A stretch of DNA of 8,878 bases from an uncultured Acidimicrobiia bacterium (lineage in GTDB: Bacteria > Actinomycetota > Acidimicrobiia > Spongiisociales > Spongiisociaceae). Shown piece by piece: positions 1 to 6,742 of this stretch. The notes under the pieces are model-generated. The model was not told the origin of the DNA and searched no databases. It was given only the letters and a program-made list of their open reading frames with translations. The stretch is taken from positions 1-8,878 of the forward strand of contig CALCCX010000218.1 in assembly GCA_937900165.1 (NCBI GenBank), in the 5' to 3' direction. Made by a program: the position numbers and the translations under genes. How positions within the stretch are numbered: the stretch's first letter is position 1; each line of letters opens with the position of its first letter.

Positions 1-22
1 TCTTTGTTTTTTTTTTTTTTTT
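1..22. other. Poly-T run at contig end, sequencing artefact
   Basis: Bases 7-22 are an unbroken run of 16 T, preceded by TCTTTG. It lies immediately outside the P7 end of the adapter at 23-88. On the minus strand this reads insert, adapter, then poly-A, which is the usual appearance of an Illumina read that runs past the end of a short library fragment. It is therefore very unlikely to be genomic, and it should not be read as a terminator or a poly-T tract of the organism. Confidence 0.93.
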
Positions 23-88
23 CAAGCAGAAGACGGCATACGAGATATATCAGTGTGACTGGAGTTCAGACGTGTGCTCTTCCGATCT
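23..88 (-). other. Illumina P7/TruSeq-type index adapter, synthetic contaminant
   Basis: Positions 23-46 match the Illumina P7 flow-cell oligo (it begins CAAGCAGAAGACGG). Positions 55-88 match the read-2/index primer region (it ends GCTCTTCCGATCT). The 8 bases between them, 47-54, are the index position; on the minus strand they read ACTGATAT, which from memory agrees with TruSeq index 25 (ACTGAT plus AT). Translation of the adapter gives the well-known artefact peptides MCSSDL on the + strand and SEEHTSELQS on the - strand. Genomic sequence begins at about 89. The adapter should be trimmed, and any protein starting inside it has a false N-terminus. Confidence 0.98.
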
Positions 89-746
89 GAGGCCCGGTCT
101 GATGGTTTCAACGGTCACTGTTGAATCCGCAGGTTTGTCTCTGCCGGTTGAAATTCGACCTGGTGGAGACTTCAACGTAGAAAACGGTGTGATGGCGGCT
201 GCGATCGCCTTGACCCTCGGAATCGAGCCGGAGGCCATAACAACGGGACTTGCCGCAATCGCCGCGGTGCCCGGCCGGTTCGAGGCCGTCGACTTGGGCC
301 AGCCCTTCGTCGTCCTGGTTGACTACGCCCACAGCCCAGGAGGAGTCGAGTCGGCAGTTCGAGCCGTCCGAAAACTCGCCACGGGCACGATCATCGCGGT
401 GGTTGGGGCAGCCGGCGACAGAGACGCTGCCAAACGACCGCTGATGGGCGCTGCTGCCGCGGCGGCCGACATAGCGGTCATCACATCGGACAACCCTCGA
501 TCAGAAGATCCCGATTTGATCGTATCCGAGGTGGTCGCCGGCACCGTTGGTGGAGGTGCCCTCGTGTACGTTGAACCCGATCGTGGGGTTGCCATCGCCA
601 AGGCACTTGACCTGGCAGGTCCAGGTGACGTGGTCCTGATCCTCGGCAAGGGACATGAACAGGGCCAGGAACTTGGCGACACGGTCATACCGTTCGACGA
701 TCGTGAGGTGGCTTCTCGTCACTTGGCAGACCGTTGGGCATCATGA
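89..746 (+). CDS. murE: UDP-MurNAc-tripeptide synthetase MurE, 3' part only
   Basis: ATP-dependent cytoplasmic ligase that adds the third stem-peptide residue to UDP-MurNAc-L-Ala-D-Glu. Only the last 218 residues are present, against roughly 480-500 for the family. The N-terminal domain, the P-loop and the carbamylated lysine are lost because the contig ends in an adapter. Counting from the first genomic codon (base 90), I see FNVEN at 28-32, VPGRFE at 60-65 at the link into the C-terminal ligase domain, DYAHSP at 78-83, GDRD at 109-112, DNPRSEDP at 134-141 and GKGHE at 186-190. In this family DNPR together with the G and E of GKGHE marks the meso-diaminopimelate-specific form; lysine-adding enzymes lack that Arg. 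DYAHSP and DNPR exclude MurF. The apparent GTG start at 72, which adds MCSSDL, is adapter-encoded and false. The stop (744-746) lies 13 bases before mraY. Confidence 0.96.
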
Positions 747-763
747 GGGAGCTTGACCGATGA
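743..763 (+). other. Six-codon mini-ORF in the murF slot (possible deletion scar)
   Basis: An ATG at 743-745 overlaps the murE stop as ATGA. It opens a reading frame encoding MRELDR, and the TGA at 761-763 overlaps the mraY ATG as ATGA. The stretch therefore has the start and stop coupling signals expected of a gene lying between murE and mraY, but only six sense codons. murF normally occupies this place. The sequence also contains GGGAG (747-751), 8 bases before the mraY start, which is a reasonable ribosome binding site for mraY. Whether this is a relic of an in-frame murF loss, an assembly collapse or chance cannot be decided from the window. Confidence 0.3.
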
Positions 764-1827
764 TCGCGCTGTTGATTGCCGCGACGCTCGCCCTGTTGAT
801 TTCGATTCTCGGCACTCCGCTCGCGATCAAGTTTCTCCGTCGGAACAACATCGGGCAATTCATCCAGGCCGAAATCACCGGCCATGCCCACAAACAGGGC
901 ACGCCGACGATGGGAGGGGTGGTGATGGTGGTGGCCGTCGTGGTGGCCTATCTGGTCGCCCACATCGCGCTGTGGGACTTCGGCGTAGGCCCGACTTTCG
1001 ACATTGAGCCGCTGCGGGCGGGTGGCCTGCTGGCGATCCTGGCCCTGGTCGGGATGGCGGCGATCGGGTTCATGGACGACTACATGAAGACCCGCTTGAA
1101 GCGCTCGGTCGGTCTTTCCAGGCGCGGCAAGTTCCTCGGGCAACTCGCCATTGCCGGAGTGTTTGCCTGGGGTGCCGATTGGGCCGGAGTGTCCACGGAG
1201 CTTGCCTTTGTGCGGGGATTGGGCATCGACCTCGGGGTGTTCTTCTTTGTCTTGGTCTTATTGATGCTCACCGGTTTCGCCAACGGGGCCAACCTCGCAG
1301 ACGGGATGGACGGCCTGGCGGCCGGCTCGGCCGCGCTCATGTTCGGCGCATTCACGATCATCGCCTTCTGGCAGGCTCGCAATCCGGCGCTCTACGACCG
1401 GGCCCTCGACCCCCGGGAGTTGGCGATCGTCTCAGCGGCCATGTTGGGAGCGATCCTCGGGTTCCTCTGGTGGAACGCTCCGCCGGCGAGGATCTTCATG
1501 GGTGATGTCGGATCGAACGCCATCGGTGGGCTACTGGCCGCGCTGGCACTCCTAACCGGTACCCAGCTCTTGCTCATCGTCCTGGCCGGCCTGTACGTCG
1601 CCGAGACAGCTTCGGTGATCATTCAGGTTGCGTTCTTTAAGGCGACCGGCAAACGAGTGTTTCGGATGGCACCGTTCCATTTCCATTTCGACCTGGCTGG
1701 ATGGCCAGAAACCACGGTCGTCATCCGGTTCTGGATCCTGGCCGGGATCGGTGTGGCTTTGGCACTCGGCTTCTTCTACGCAGACTTCATCAGTAGAGGC
1801 GGCCTGCTCACCCGAGGCGTGTTGTGA
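760..1827 (+). CDS. mraY: Phospho-MurNAc-pentapeptide transferase MraY
   Basis: Integral membrane enzyme that transfers phospho-MurNAc-pentapeptide from UDP to undecaprenyl phosphate, giving lipid I. At 355 residues it has the normal family length and many hydrophobic helices (for example about 2-18, 52-71, 88-105 and 156-172). Motifs in order: HKQGTPTMGG at 44-53; the DD pair at 106-107 in GFMDDYMK, part of the Mg/nucleotide site; NGANLADGMDGL at 175-186, with the catalytic-site Asp; GDVGSNAIGG at 248-257; and RMAPFHFHFDLAGWPE from about 302. Two of these differ from the usual form: GDTGSxxLGG is here GDVGSNAIGG, and PIHHHFE is here PFHFHFD (F308, D311). The ATG at 760 follows GGGAG at 747-751. 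The gene ends in a 4-base GTGA overlap with murD. Despite the odd residues the identity is not in doubt. Confidence 0.97.
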   Translation: MIALLIAATLALLISILGTPLAIKFLRRNNIGQFIQAEITGHAHKQGTPTMGGVVMVVAVVVAYLVAHIALWDFGVGPTFDIEPLRAGGLLAILALVGMAAIGFMDDYMKTRLKRSVGLSRRGKFLGQLAIAGVFAWGADWAGVSTELAFVRGLGIDLGVFFFVLVLLMLTGFANGANLADGMDGLAAGSAALMFGAFTIIAFWQARNPALYDRALDPRELAIVSAAMLGAILGFLWWNAPPARIFMGDVGSNAIGGLLAALALLTGTQLLLIVLAGLYVAETASVIIQVAFFKATGKRVFRMAPFHFHFDLAGWPETTVVIRFWILAGIGVALALGFFYADFISRGGLLTRGVL

Positions 1828-3122
1828 GCACCGCCTTGATCCTCGGCGCCGGGGTTTCCGGTACCTCCGCGGCCAGGTTGCTGGACTCGAGAGAAGTAGG
1901 CGTGAGGTTTTTCGACGACCGAGCATCCGTCGTCGAGCGGCTCGTGAGCGGTGGAATGCGAGCGGATGGGGCGCCCTGGTCTGACGCGATGTTGGATGGG
2001 GTCGACCTGGTGGTCGTCAGCCCTGGTTGGGCACCGGGCACAGAGCCGATAGTCGCGGCCCAGGAGCGAGGTCTGGCGATCGTCAGTGAGATCGAATTGG
2101 CCATTCCCGATCTTGATTGCCCTTTGGTCGCCGTCACCGGCACGAACGGCAAGACGACCGTTACCGAGCTGATCGCTTCGATGGGCGAGGCAGCGGGGAT
2201 GGTGGTCGTTGCCGCCGGCAATATCGGACGTCCATTGACCGACGTCGTGGGCGAAAGAGTCGACGCGATCGCGCTGGAGATGTCGAGCTTTCAGCTCTAC
2301 TGGACCGAATCGTTGTGTCCGACTGTCGCGGTCGTGCTCAACGTCGCTGCCGACCATCTCGACTGGCACATGGGTCTTGATGCGTACCGCGACGCCAAGG
2401 CCAAGATTTTCGCCCTTCAGGATGGGTCTGACGTGTTGGTGTTCGATGTCGACGATGACGGCGCGGTGTCTTTGGTCAAAGAGGCTGCTTCCAGGCGTAT
2501 CCCGATCTCCGGGCGCCATCTGCCGGTTGACGGCTACGGCGTGGACGAGAATGCTCTGGTTCTTCCGGGAGGTTCCGTCCCGATCGAGAATCTCAACGTC
2601 TCGGACGCGACATTCCTGGCTGATCTTGTCGCGGCTGCCGCCGCCGCCCATGAGATCGGAGTATCCCATGAGGCGATTGCCAAGGCCGCGGCTGAATTTG
2701 TCCCATCGGCGCACCGCAGGACGCTGGTTGGTGAGTGGGAAGGGGTCAGGTGGTTGGATGATTCGAAAGCCACAAACCCTCACGCCGCTCTCGCGTCGAT
2801 CAACGCCTACGAGTCGGTGGTCCTGATTGCGGGTGGGCGGAACAAGGGTTTGGACATCGCTCCATTGGCCGTAGCCGAATCGGTGCGATTCCTGATCGCC
2901 ATCGGGGAGGCGGCCGATGACCTCATCTCTGCGTCCGGGGAGCGGCCGACCAGAAAGGCAGGCTCAATGGAAGAAGCCATCGAGCTAGCCGAATCGGTGG
3001 CGATCGCCGACGATGTCGTGCTGCTCGCTCCCGGGTGTGCAAGTTTCGATATGTATACGTCATACGGAGAGAGAGGCGACGCGTTCGCCAAATCCGTCAG
3101 AAAGATGAAGGGCGAACGATGA
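1824..3122 (+). CDS. murD: UDP-MurNAc-L-alanine:D-glutamate ligase MurD
   Basis: Cytoplasmic Mur ligase that adds D-Glu to UDP-MurNAc-L-Ala using ATP. It is complete at 432 residues. The N-terminal Rossmann domain starts with LILGAGVSG (5-13). The ATPase domain has P-loop GTNGKTT at 106-112, EMSSFQL, and NVAADHLDWH, corresponding to the usual N-x-x-x-DHLDxH. The C-terminal domain has DDSKATN at 312-318, AGGRNKG at about 336-342, and LLAPGCASFDMY followed by ERGDAF near the end. DDSKATN and GGRNKG are typical of MurD among the Mur ligases. The GTG start at 1824 shares four bases with the mraY stop, so translation is probably coupled. The stop overlaps the ftsW ATG as ATGA. A long open frame on the opposite strand (1776-2783) is a high-G+C shadow. 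Confidence 0.97.
   Translation: MSTALILGAGVSGTSAARLLDSREVGVRFFDDRASVVERLVSGGMRADGAPWSDAMLDGVDLVVVSPGWAPGTEPIVAAQERGLAIVSEIELAIPDLDCPLVAVTGTNGKTTVTELIASMGEAAGMVVVAAGNIGRPLTDVVGERVDAIALEMSSFQLYWTESLCPTVAVVLNVAADHLDWHMGLDAYRDAKAKIFALQDGSDVLVFDVDDDGAVSLVKEAASRRIPISGRHLPVDGYGVDENALVLPGGSVPIENLNVSDATFLADLVAAAAAAHEIGVSHEAIAKAAAEFVPSAHRRTLVGEWEGVRWLDDSKATNPHAALASINAYESVVLIAGGRNKGLDIAPLAVAESVRFLIAIGEAADDLISASGERPTRKAGSMEEAIELAESVAIADDVVLLAPGCASFDMYTSYGERGDAFAKSVRKMKGER
3107..3112 (+). promoter_or_regulatory. Ribosome binding site deciding the ftsW start
   Basis: GAAGGG lies 6 bases before the ATG at 3119, inside the end of murD. The frame is open further upstream, with a GTG at 3035. That longer version would add 28 Arg-rich residues that merely translate the murD end in another frame, so the ATG at 3119 with its ATGA overlap is preferred. 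Confidence 0.7.
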
Positions 3123-4288
3123 GTGCCAGAGTTACCTCGATCACCCATCTGCGTACCGCCGCCAAACGCCGGGACAAGGTGCAGGGTGCGAATTCGCGCC
3201 TGGCCGCCGCCGTTCTGGTCGTCGTAGGGATTCTCACAGTCATTGGGCTTGGCGCCACCCTCTCCGCTTCTTCAGTTCTTGGGCTGCTGGAAGCCAACGA
3301 TCAACTCGTGTTCTTCAAACGTCAGGTTTTCTGGGTCGCCACCGGTGCCGTAACGATGTTCGCGGCAATCAAGGTCCCATATGGCTTCTATCGCAAGATG
3401 GCCGTGCCGCTATTGCTCCTCTCATTTGGAGGACTGTTCCTGGTTGAGATGGTGGGGGTCAGCGAGGGCGGTGCCAAGAGTTGGATCGCGGTCGGTTCCT
3501 TTAGCGCCCAGCCTTCTGAATTCGCCAAATTCGGGGTGATCGTCTTCATGGCAGCGACGCTTTCCCGAAAGGCGAAACTGTTAGACGGGTTTTGGCACTT
3601 CCTAGCCCCCGTGGCCGCGTCGGCCGGTGTGGTGATGCTGTTGGTTCTGAGGCAGAACGACCTTGGTACGACCCTGGTAATCGCTGCGGCGGCCGGGGGA
3701 GTTCTCATTGCATCGAGGACCCCGCTGCGATATATCTTGATCACCTCGTTGGTAGGTGGAGGCTTCGCCTTTGTGTCCGCAGTCTCAGAGCCCTATCGCA
3801 GGGCCAGACTCTCTTGTTTCCTCAACCCGGAGGCCGATCCGCTCGGAGCGTGTTTCCAGTTGACCCAGAGTCAGCTAGCCCTCGGGAGCGGAGGCATATT
3901 TGGGGTGGGGCTCGGCGCCAGTCGGGCCAGGTGGTCATACTTGCCCAACGCCCACACAGATTTCATCTACGCGATCATGGGGGAAGAAACCGGCTTTGCC
4001 GGGGCCTTGATGATTCTGGTGATGTTCACCATGCTCACAGTATTCGGCATAACGATCGCGCACCGCTCTTCTGACTCGTTTGGCCGCTTGCTGGCGGCTG
4101 GGATCAGTGCCTGGCTGACCGCCCAGGCACTGATCAACATTGGCGGAGTAGTAGGTGTGATCCCGATCACCGGGCTACCACTGCCATTCGTCTCGGTTGG
4201 CGGCAGTGCGATGGTTACCGCAATGGGGGCGGTCGGGGTCCTGATAAACATCGCCCAGAACTCCGGCGGGACCAAGGCCAGGGCGTGA
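3119..4288 (+). CDS. ftsW: Septal peptidoglycan polymerase FtsW (SEDS family)
   Basis: Membrane glycosyltransferase that polymerises lipid II at the division septum together with a class B penicillin-binding protein. It has 389 residues from the ATG at 3119. A basic cytoplasmic N-terminus of about 30 residues is followed by multiple membrane segments beginning near LAAAVLVVVGILTVIGLGA. SEDS motifs: GAKSWIAVG followed by QPSE at 131-134; RQNDLGTT around 178-185; GSGGIFGVGLGASRARW; YLPNAHTDF with H279, T280 and D281; GEETGFAG; and TGLPLPFVSVGGSAM near the end. The Asp of HTDF corresponds to the residue held to be catalytic in E. coli FtsW (D297). The usual YLPEAHTDF has Asn instead of Glu here, and QPDLGTT is QNDLGTT. 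The place between murD and murG favours FtsW over RodA. The stop overlaps the murG GTG by four bases. Confidence 0.95.
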   Translation: MSARVTSITHLRTAAKRRDKVQGANSRLAAAVLVVVGILTVIGLGATLSASSVLGLLEANDQLVFFKRQVFWVATGAVTMFAAIKVPYGFYRKMAVPLLLLSFGGLFLVEMVGVSEGGAKSWIAVGSFSAQPSEFAKFGVIVFMAATLSRKAKLLDGFWHFLAPVAASAGVVMLLVLRQNDLGTTLVIAAAAGGVLIASRTPLRYILITSLVGGGFAFVSAVSEPYRRARLSCFLNPEADPLGACFQLTQSQLALGSGGIFGVGLGASRARWSYLPNAHTDFIYAIMGEETGFAGALMILVMFTMLTVFGITIAHRSSDSFGRLLAAGISAWLTAQALINIGGVVGVIPITGLPLPFVSVGGSAMVTAMGAVGVLINIAQNSGGTKARA

Positions 4289-5367
4289 CTCTGGCGATCG
4301 CCGCCGCAGGCACCGGCGGACATGTCTTTCCCGCCTTGGCCGTTGGCCAGGCCTTGGTGGACCTTGGCGTCGAACGCGACGATGTGTTGTTCGTCGGAGG
4401 TGATCGGTTGGAGGCCGAAGTGTTTCCTGGCAACGGATTTCCGTTCTTCGCGGTTGAGGTCCGCGGTCTGCAACGTCGTCTCACCTTGGCCAACTTGGCG
4501 GTCCCATGGCTGGTCGGCCGGGCCAAACGCCGGCTGGTCTCCCGATTTCGCGACGCGGGAGTCAAAGCGGCGCTCGGCTTCGGGAACTATGTGACGGTGC
4601 CATTCGGCTGGGCTGCGAGTTCGCTGGGGATACCGTTCTTCGTCCACGAGCAGAACGCCCACGCTGGACTTGCCAACCGAGTGGCGCAGCGATGGGCGAC
4701 CAAGACGTTTGTGTCTTTTCATGACACTCGCGGCTTGAGCGATCAGGTTCTGACCGGCAACCCGGTTAGGGCTCCGTTCGTGGAATTCAATCGGCAGGAG
4801 CTGAGGGCAGAAGCGTTGACCCGATATGGACTGGACAGCCGGGTCGTTACAGTCGGTGTCTACGGCGGTAGTTTGGGAGCCGGGGCAATCAACGAAGCGG
4901 TCGCGACCATGGTGGCCGAATGGTCTGGACCCTCGGTGCAGATTCTTCATCTGGTCGGTTCTCGCAACATCGACGCAGTGGCCGAATTCGCAGAAAAGGC
5001 CGGAGTGGCGAGACGGACCATCGGATTTGAGGACCGAATGGAGCTGTTCTTTGCCGCCAGCGATCTGGTCATCGCCAGGGCGGGAGGAGGTGTGGCAGAA
5101 ATCACGGCGACGGGGACACCTTCGATTCTGGTGCCTGGTGGGTTCGGGTCAGACGGGCATCAGGAGGCGAACGCCACCGCGTTGGCCGAAGCCGGCGCCG
5201 CGGTTGTCGTGCAAGAACAGGAGCTGGCGACTCTGGCTGAGATCATCGGCGATTTGGCAGCCGATCACGAGAAGCGAAAGACCATGGTCCGCGCCGCGCT
5301 GGCTTATGCTCGTCCAGGCGCAGCTGTGACCATTGCCAAGAAGCTCATGGAGGCCGCAAGTGACTGA
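4285..5367 (+). CDS. murG: Lipid II synthase MurG (UDP-GlcNAc transferase)
   Basis: Peripheral membrane GT-B glycosyltransferase on the cytoplasmic face. It transfers GlcNAc from UDP-GlcNAc to lipid I, giving lipid II. It is complete at 360 residues. The N-terminal acceptor domain starts with the Gly-rich loop GTGGHVFPAL (9-18) and contains GNYVTVP and HEQNAHAGLANR (121-132). The C-terminal donor domain has GGSLGAGAINEA (194-205), FEDRMELFFAASDLVIARAG with the ARAG at 264-267, VAEITATGTPSILVP, and HQEANA at about 292-297. The usual RAGAxTxxE is RAGGGVAE here, a mild change. The GTG start at 4285 overlaps the ftsW stop as GTGA, and the 3' end overlaps murC by 8 bases. Product and place fit the step directly after MraY. 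Confidence 0.97.
   Translation: MTLAIAAAGTGGHVFPALAVGQALVDLGVERDDVLFVGGDRLEAEVFPGNGFPFFAVEVRGLQRRLTLANLAVPWLVGRAKRRLVSRFRDAGVKAALGFGNYVTVPFGWAASSLGIPFFVHEQNAHAGLANRVAQRWATKTFVSFHDTRGLSDQVLTGNPVRAPFVEFNRQELRAEALTRYGLDSRVVTVGVYGGSLGAGAINEAVATMVAEWSGPSVQILHLVGSRNIDAVAEFAEKAGVARRTIGFEDRMELFFAASDLVIARAGGGVAEITATGTPSILVPGGFGSDGHQEANATALAEAGAAVVVQEQELATLAEIIGDLAADHEKRKTMVRAALAYARPGAAVTIAKKLMEAASD
5349..5353 (+). promoter_or_regulatory. Ribosome binding site deciding the murC start
   Basis: GGAGG lies 6 bases before the GTG at 5360, within the last codons of murG. The frame stays open upstream to a TTG at 5333, but that start has no comparable site and would add nine residues not expected before the Rossmann strand HRIHLVGVGGAG. 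GTG 5360 is therefore chosen. Confidence 0.75.
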
Positions 5368-6739
5368 TCCAAGCCTTCCGCACCGTATACACCTCGTCGG
5401 GGTGGGCGGAGCCGGAATGAGTCCATTGGCCAAGCTGTTGACGGCCAGAGGTCACCAGGTTTCGGGTTCAGATATTCGCCTGTCGCCTACAACCCAGAAT
5501 CTTTCCGATCTCGGCATCGACATTTGGGAGGGCAGCAATCGAGAGGCGATGACCGACGTCGACCTCCTCGTCGCGTCTTCTGCCGTTCCGGACACCGATT
5601 GGGAGATGATCGCGGCTGCCGAGGCGGGGGTGGTGGTATGGCGGAGACCGGAGTTGTTGAATGAGTTGACGGCCATGGTACCGACAATCGGCGTGACCGG
5701 GACCCATGGAAAGACCACTGGCGCTGCGATGCTGGTCGCCGCCTCGAAAGGTGCAGGCTTGGACCCTTCTTTTGTTGTCGGCGGGGAGTTGAAGGACCTC
5801 GGTACCGATGCCCACCTCGGATCAGACGACCTGATGGTTTTGGAAGCCGACGAGGCGTTCGGGACTTTCACCCATCTGAAGCTCAGGGGTCTAACCGTTA
5901 CCAACGTCGAGTCAGATCACCTCGACTTTTACGAATCGTTGGATCGATTGGAGGACACTTTCACTGAAGTTGTCCGGAACGTCGATGGACCGGTGTTGGT
6001 CGGAATCGATGACCCTGGTGGCCGGAGACTGGCTGAACGAACCGGCCGCACTACCTATGGAACCGCCGGCGATGCCGTCTGGCGATTAGACGGTTTGGTC
6101 GAAGGCCGCAGCAAGGTGAGCTTCGATTTGGTCGGGCCGTCCGGATCGACTCCGGTCGTCGTAGGGCGTCCCGGTCTGCATATGGCACGCAATGCATCTG
6201 GTGTTTTGGCGCTGCTCGGCGAGTTGGGTCACGATGTCCGCGCCGGCGCGCAAGCTCTGCGAAACTTCGGTGGCGTAAAACGGCGGCTCGAAACCAGGGC
6301 CAAGATCGCCGGTGTCACGATCGTTGACACGTACGCCCACCATCCCACAGAGGTCGCTGCGGACCTGAGAGCTTTGGCAGGCAATCAATGGAACCGCATC
6401 TGGGCAGTCTTTCAACCTCACCTCTATTCGCGCACCGAGATGTTGGCGGGTGAGTTCGGCGCTGCACTAGCCGGAGCGGACGAGGTGGTGGTCACCGACG
6501 TATACGGGAGTCGCGAAACACCTCGTCCTGGGGTCAGTGGCAAGCTAGTGGCAGACGCCGCGATCGCCAGATCTGGTGCGAACGTCGAGTACGTGCCTCA
6601 CCGGTCAGACGTGGCTGGGTATCTCGCCAACCATGTCGAGGCCGGAGATCTGGTTCTCACGATGGGGGCAGGAGACATAACCCTCGTCCCAGACGAGTTG
6701 GCCGCATTGCTTGGCGCCGATCGTCGCGCCGGGGAGTGA
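5360..6739 (+). CDS. murC: UDP-MurNAc:L-alanine ligase MurC
   Basis: Cytoplasmic ATP-dependent ligase that adds L-Ala, the first stem-peptide residue, to UDP-MurNAc. It has 459 residues from GTG 5360, a normal length. The N-terminal nucleotide-binding loop is GVGGAGMS (14-21). The P-loop is GTHGKTT (114-120), with the His typical of MurC. EADEAFGTF (162-170) stands where EADESDGSF is usual. NVESDHLDFY and IDDPGG follow. The C-terminal domain has DTYAHHPTE (323-331) instead of the usual DDYAHHPTE, and FQPHLYSRT (351-359) instead of FQPHRYSRT. YGSRETPRPGVSG and GAGDIT lie near the end. The P-loop Lys, YAHHP and C-terminal motifs make the assignment firm; the substitutions are noted because several fall together. 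It overlaps murG by 8 bases and ends 3 bases before murB. Confidence 0.96.
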   Translation: MTDPSLPHRIHLVGVGGAGMSPLAKLLTARGHQVSGSDIRLSPTTQNLSDLGIDIWEGSNREAMTDVDLLVASSAVPDTDWEMIAAAEAGVVVWRRPELLNELTAMVPTIGVTGTHGKTTGAAMLVAASKGAGLDPSFVVGGELKDLGTDAHLGSDDLMVLEADEAFGTFTHLKLRGLTVTNVESDHLDFYESLDRLEDTFTEVVRNVDGPVLVGIDDPGGRRLAERTGRTTYGTAGDAVWRLDGLVEGRSKVSFDLVGPSGSTPVVVGRPGLHMARNASGVLALLGELGHDVRAGAQALRNFGGVKRRLETRAKIAGVTIVDTYAHHPTEVAADLRALAGNQWNRIWAVFQPHLYSRTEMLAGEFGAALAGADEVVVTDVYGSRETPRPGVSGKLVADAAIARSGANVEYVPHRSDVAGYLANHVEAGDLVLTMGAGDITLVPDELAALLGADRRAGE

Positions 6740-6742
6740 CCC

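Noticed and set aside
7..22. Poly-T tract as a genomic terminator or poly-A tail
   Set aside because: It directly adjoins the outer end of an Illumina adapter, so it is read-through sequence and not part of the genome.
89..746. Partial ligase as MurF instead of MurE
   Set aside because: DYAHSP, DNPRSEDP and GKGHE are MurE motifs; the Asn-rich motif expected at this place in MurF is absent.
1776..2783. Open reading frame of 335 codons on the minus strand
   Set aside because: It lies antisense to murD, whose motifs are all intact. Its protein is rich in Arg, Asp and His with no recognisable domain, typical of a shadow frame in G+C-rich DNA.
3967..4950. Open reading frame of 327 codons on the minus strand
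   Set aside because: It is antisense to the end of ftsW and most of murG, has no family resemblance, and both sense genes are certain.
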